The notes beneath the pieces were generated by a model. The model saw nothing but the letters and a program-made list of their open reading frames with translations. It was not told the origin of the DNA and made no database searches. A stretch of 6,095 nucleotides of DNA from DATEPR01 sp036503065 (GTDB lineage: Bacteria > Actinomycetota > Actinomycetes > Mycobacteriales > Pseudonocardiaceae), in assembly GCA_036503065.1 (NCBI GenBank), contig DASXXM010000673.1, positions 1-6,095 on the forward strand, written 5' to 3'. Below are positions 5,461 through 6,095 of the stretch, one piece after another. A program made the translations under genes and the position numbers. Position 1 is the stretch's first letter. Each line of letters begins with the position of its first letter.

Positions 5461-5478
5461 CGACACCGAGCACTGTCG
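5461..5478. repeat. Short inverted repeat upstream of the MarR gene
   Basis: CGACA (5461-5465) and TGTCG (5474-5478) are inverted arms with an 8-base spacer. It is the dyad nearest the MarR start (56 bp upstream) apart from promoter elements. ACTGT also occurs twice nearby (5472-5476 and 5482-5486), 10 bp apart. A weak candidate site for autoregulation. Confidence 0.25.
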
Positions 5479-5522
5479 AAGACTGTGCGCGACGACTTCT
5501 CCGGGGTTGAGGTTTCCGCTGG

Positions 5523-5534
5523 TAGCTTCGGCCC
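5523..5534 (+). promoter_or_regulatory. Predicted leaderless promoter of the MarR gene
   Basis: TAGCTT (5523-5528) fits the TANNNT -10 pattern and is followed by 6 bases before the ATG at 5535. That spacing would put the first transcribed base at the A of the start codon. There is no convincing Shine-Dalgarno before this ATG, which also suits a leaderless mRNA, a common arrangement in actinobacteria. No good -35 is visible. Confidence 0.45.
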
Positions 5535-6038
5535 ATGACCGCCGCGCAACCGCTGCCGTTCGATCCGATTGCCCGAGCGGCGGACCTCTGGGAGGAACAC
5601 ATCGGCCCCGCCTCGGTCATGGGCGCGGTGACCAGCGTCATGCGCGTGCAGCAGATCCTGCAGTCCGCGGTGGACACCGCACTGCGGCCGCACGGCCTGA
5701 CCTTCGCCCGCTACGAGGCCCTGGTGCTGCTGTTCTTCTCGCGACGCGGCAGCCTGCCGATGCGCGTGATGGGCCAGCGGCTGCAGTTGCACCCGACGAG
5801 CGTCACCAACATCGTGGACCGACTGGAGGCCGACGGCCTCGTCAAGCGGATCGCCCACCCGACCGACCGGCGGACCACGCTGGTGGAGATCACCGAGACC
5901 GGCCGACACCGCAGGGCGGCCGCGACGCAGGCCGTCACCGACGTCGACTTCGGCCTGCGCGGGTTGACCGACCGGCAGACCACGGCCCTGACCGACCTAC
6001 TGGCCAAAGTCCGCCGAGCCTGCGGCGATTTCGAGTAA
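5535..6038 (+). CDS. MarR-family transcriptional regulator
   Basis: A 167-residue, typical-length MarR protein expected to act as a dimer in the cytoplasm. The N-terminal helix (about 25-50) and the C-terminal helices (about 122-165) would form the dimer interface. The winged helix spans about 55-122. Its probable recognition helix is HPTSVTNIVDRLEADGLV (86-103), followed by the wing with the usual D-x-R element (PTDRRTTLVEIT, Asp111 and Arg113). MarR proteins usually repress a neighbouring or divergent operon until a small ligand binds. The divergent mutase operon, with perfect palindromes in the shared 150-bp gap, is the obvious candidate target, and an acyl-CoA or related acid is a reasonable guess for the ligand. 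Both are inference. The start ATG at 5535 lacks a clear ribosome binding site but fits a leaderless message. The gene is followed by a strong terminator. Confidence 0.9.
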   Translation: MTAAQPLPFDPIARAADLWEEHIGPASVMGAVTSVMRVQQILQSAVDTALRPHGLTFARYEALVLLFFSRRGSLPMRVMGQRLQLHPTSVTNIVDRLEADGLVKRIAHPTDRRTTLVEITETGRHRRAAATQAVTDVDFGLRGLTDRQTTALTDLLAKVRRACGDFE

Positions 6039-6068
6039 CCCGCGAACCCTCAGGGCCTGGCGCGGTCC

Positions 6069-6095
6069 GGGCCCGGCTGCCTGGCAGCCGGGCCC
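6069..6095 (+). terminator. Strong hairpin terminator after the MarR gene, at the window edge
   Basis: GGGCCCGGCTGCC (6069-6081) and GGCAGCCGGGCCC (6083-6095) are perfect 13-base arms. In practice this makes an 11-bp stem with a CCTGG loop. It begins 30 bp after the TAA. The window stops at the last arm base, so the stem may be longer and a following T-run cannot be judged. It may also serve a convergent gene on the right. Confidence 0.85.

Overview
The window looks like chromosomal DNA of a high-G+C actinobacterium. Its genes use G or C at almost every third codon position and almost no TTA, CTA or TCA codons. The gene set also fits: an isobutyryl-CoA-mutase-type large subunit, an SCO6745-family protein, an actinobacterial-type thioredoxin-TPR protein and a mycobacterial LpqM-like lipoprotein. 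A member of Pseudonocardiales or a related order is my best guess, but this is inference only. I see no mobile element, CRISPR array, tRNA or rRNA.

Layout. Positions 1-277 are a non-coding, relatively A+T-richer upstream region with a two-copy direct repeat and a short imperfect dyad. A plus-strand gene (278-1720) encodes a lipoprotein zinc metallopeptidase of the HEIGH type. It is convergent with a minus-strand cluster of three genes, and a G+C-rich hairpin lies between them. Read in transcription order, the cluster is: a cobalamin-dependent acyl-CoA mutase large subunit with isobutyryl-CoA mutase signature residues (5384-3681); an SCO6745-family protein of unknown function (3671-2796); and a CnoX/YbbN-like thioredoxin-TPR protein (2747-1779). 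The gaps are 9 and 48 bp, so one transcript is likely. A divergent MarR-family regulator follows (5535-6038), and the window ends inside a strong 13-bp-arm terminator hairpin.

How it fits together. The 150-bp region between the mutase and the regulator carries a perfect 10-2-10 palindrome over the predicted -35 of the mutase promoter. A second perfect palindrome of 14 bp sits 20 bp away, centre to centre. The simplest model is acyl-CoA-responsive control of the mutase operon by the divergent MarR protein or another regulator. The mutase lacks its own cobalamin-binding domain, so it must pair with a small subunit encoded elsewhere.

The most notable observation is that the lipoprotein peptidase is an internal tandem duplication. 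Both halves keep the same four-cysteine framework, but only the first keeps the HExxH zinc site, which leaves the second half as a pseudo-peptidase. I found no clear evidence of a wholly new multi-gene system; most of the window is ordinary chromosomal content.
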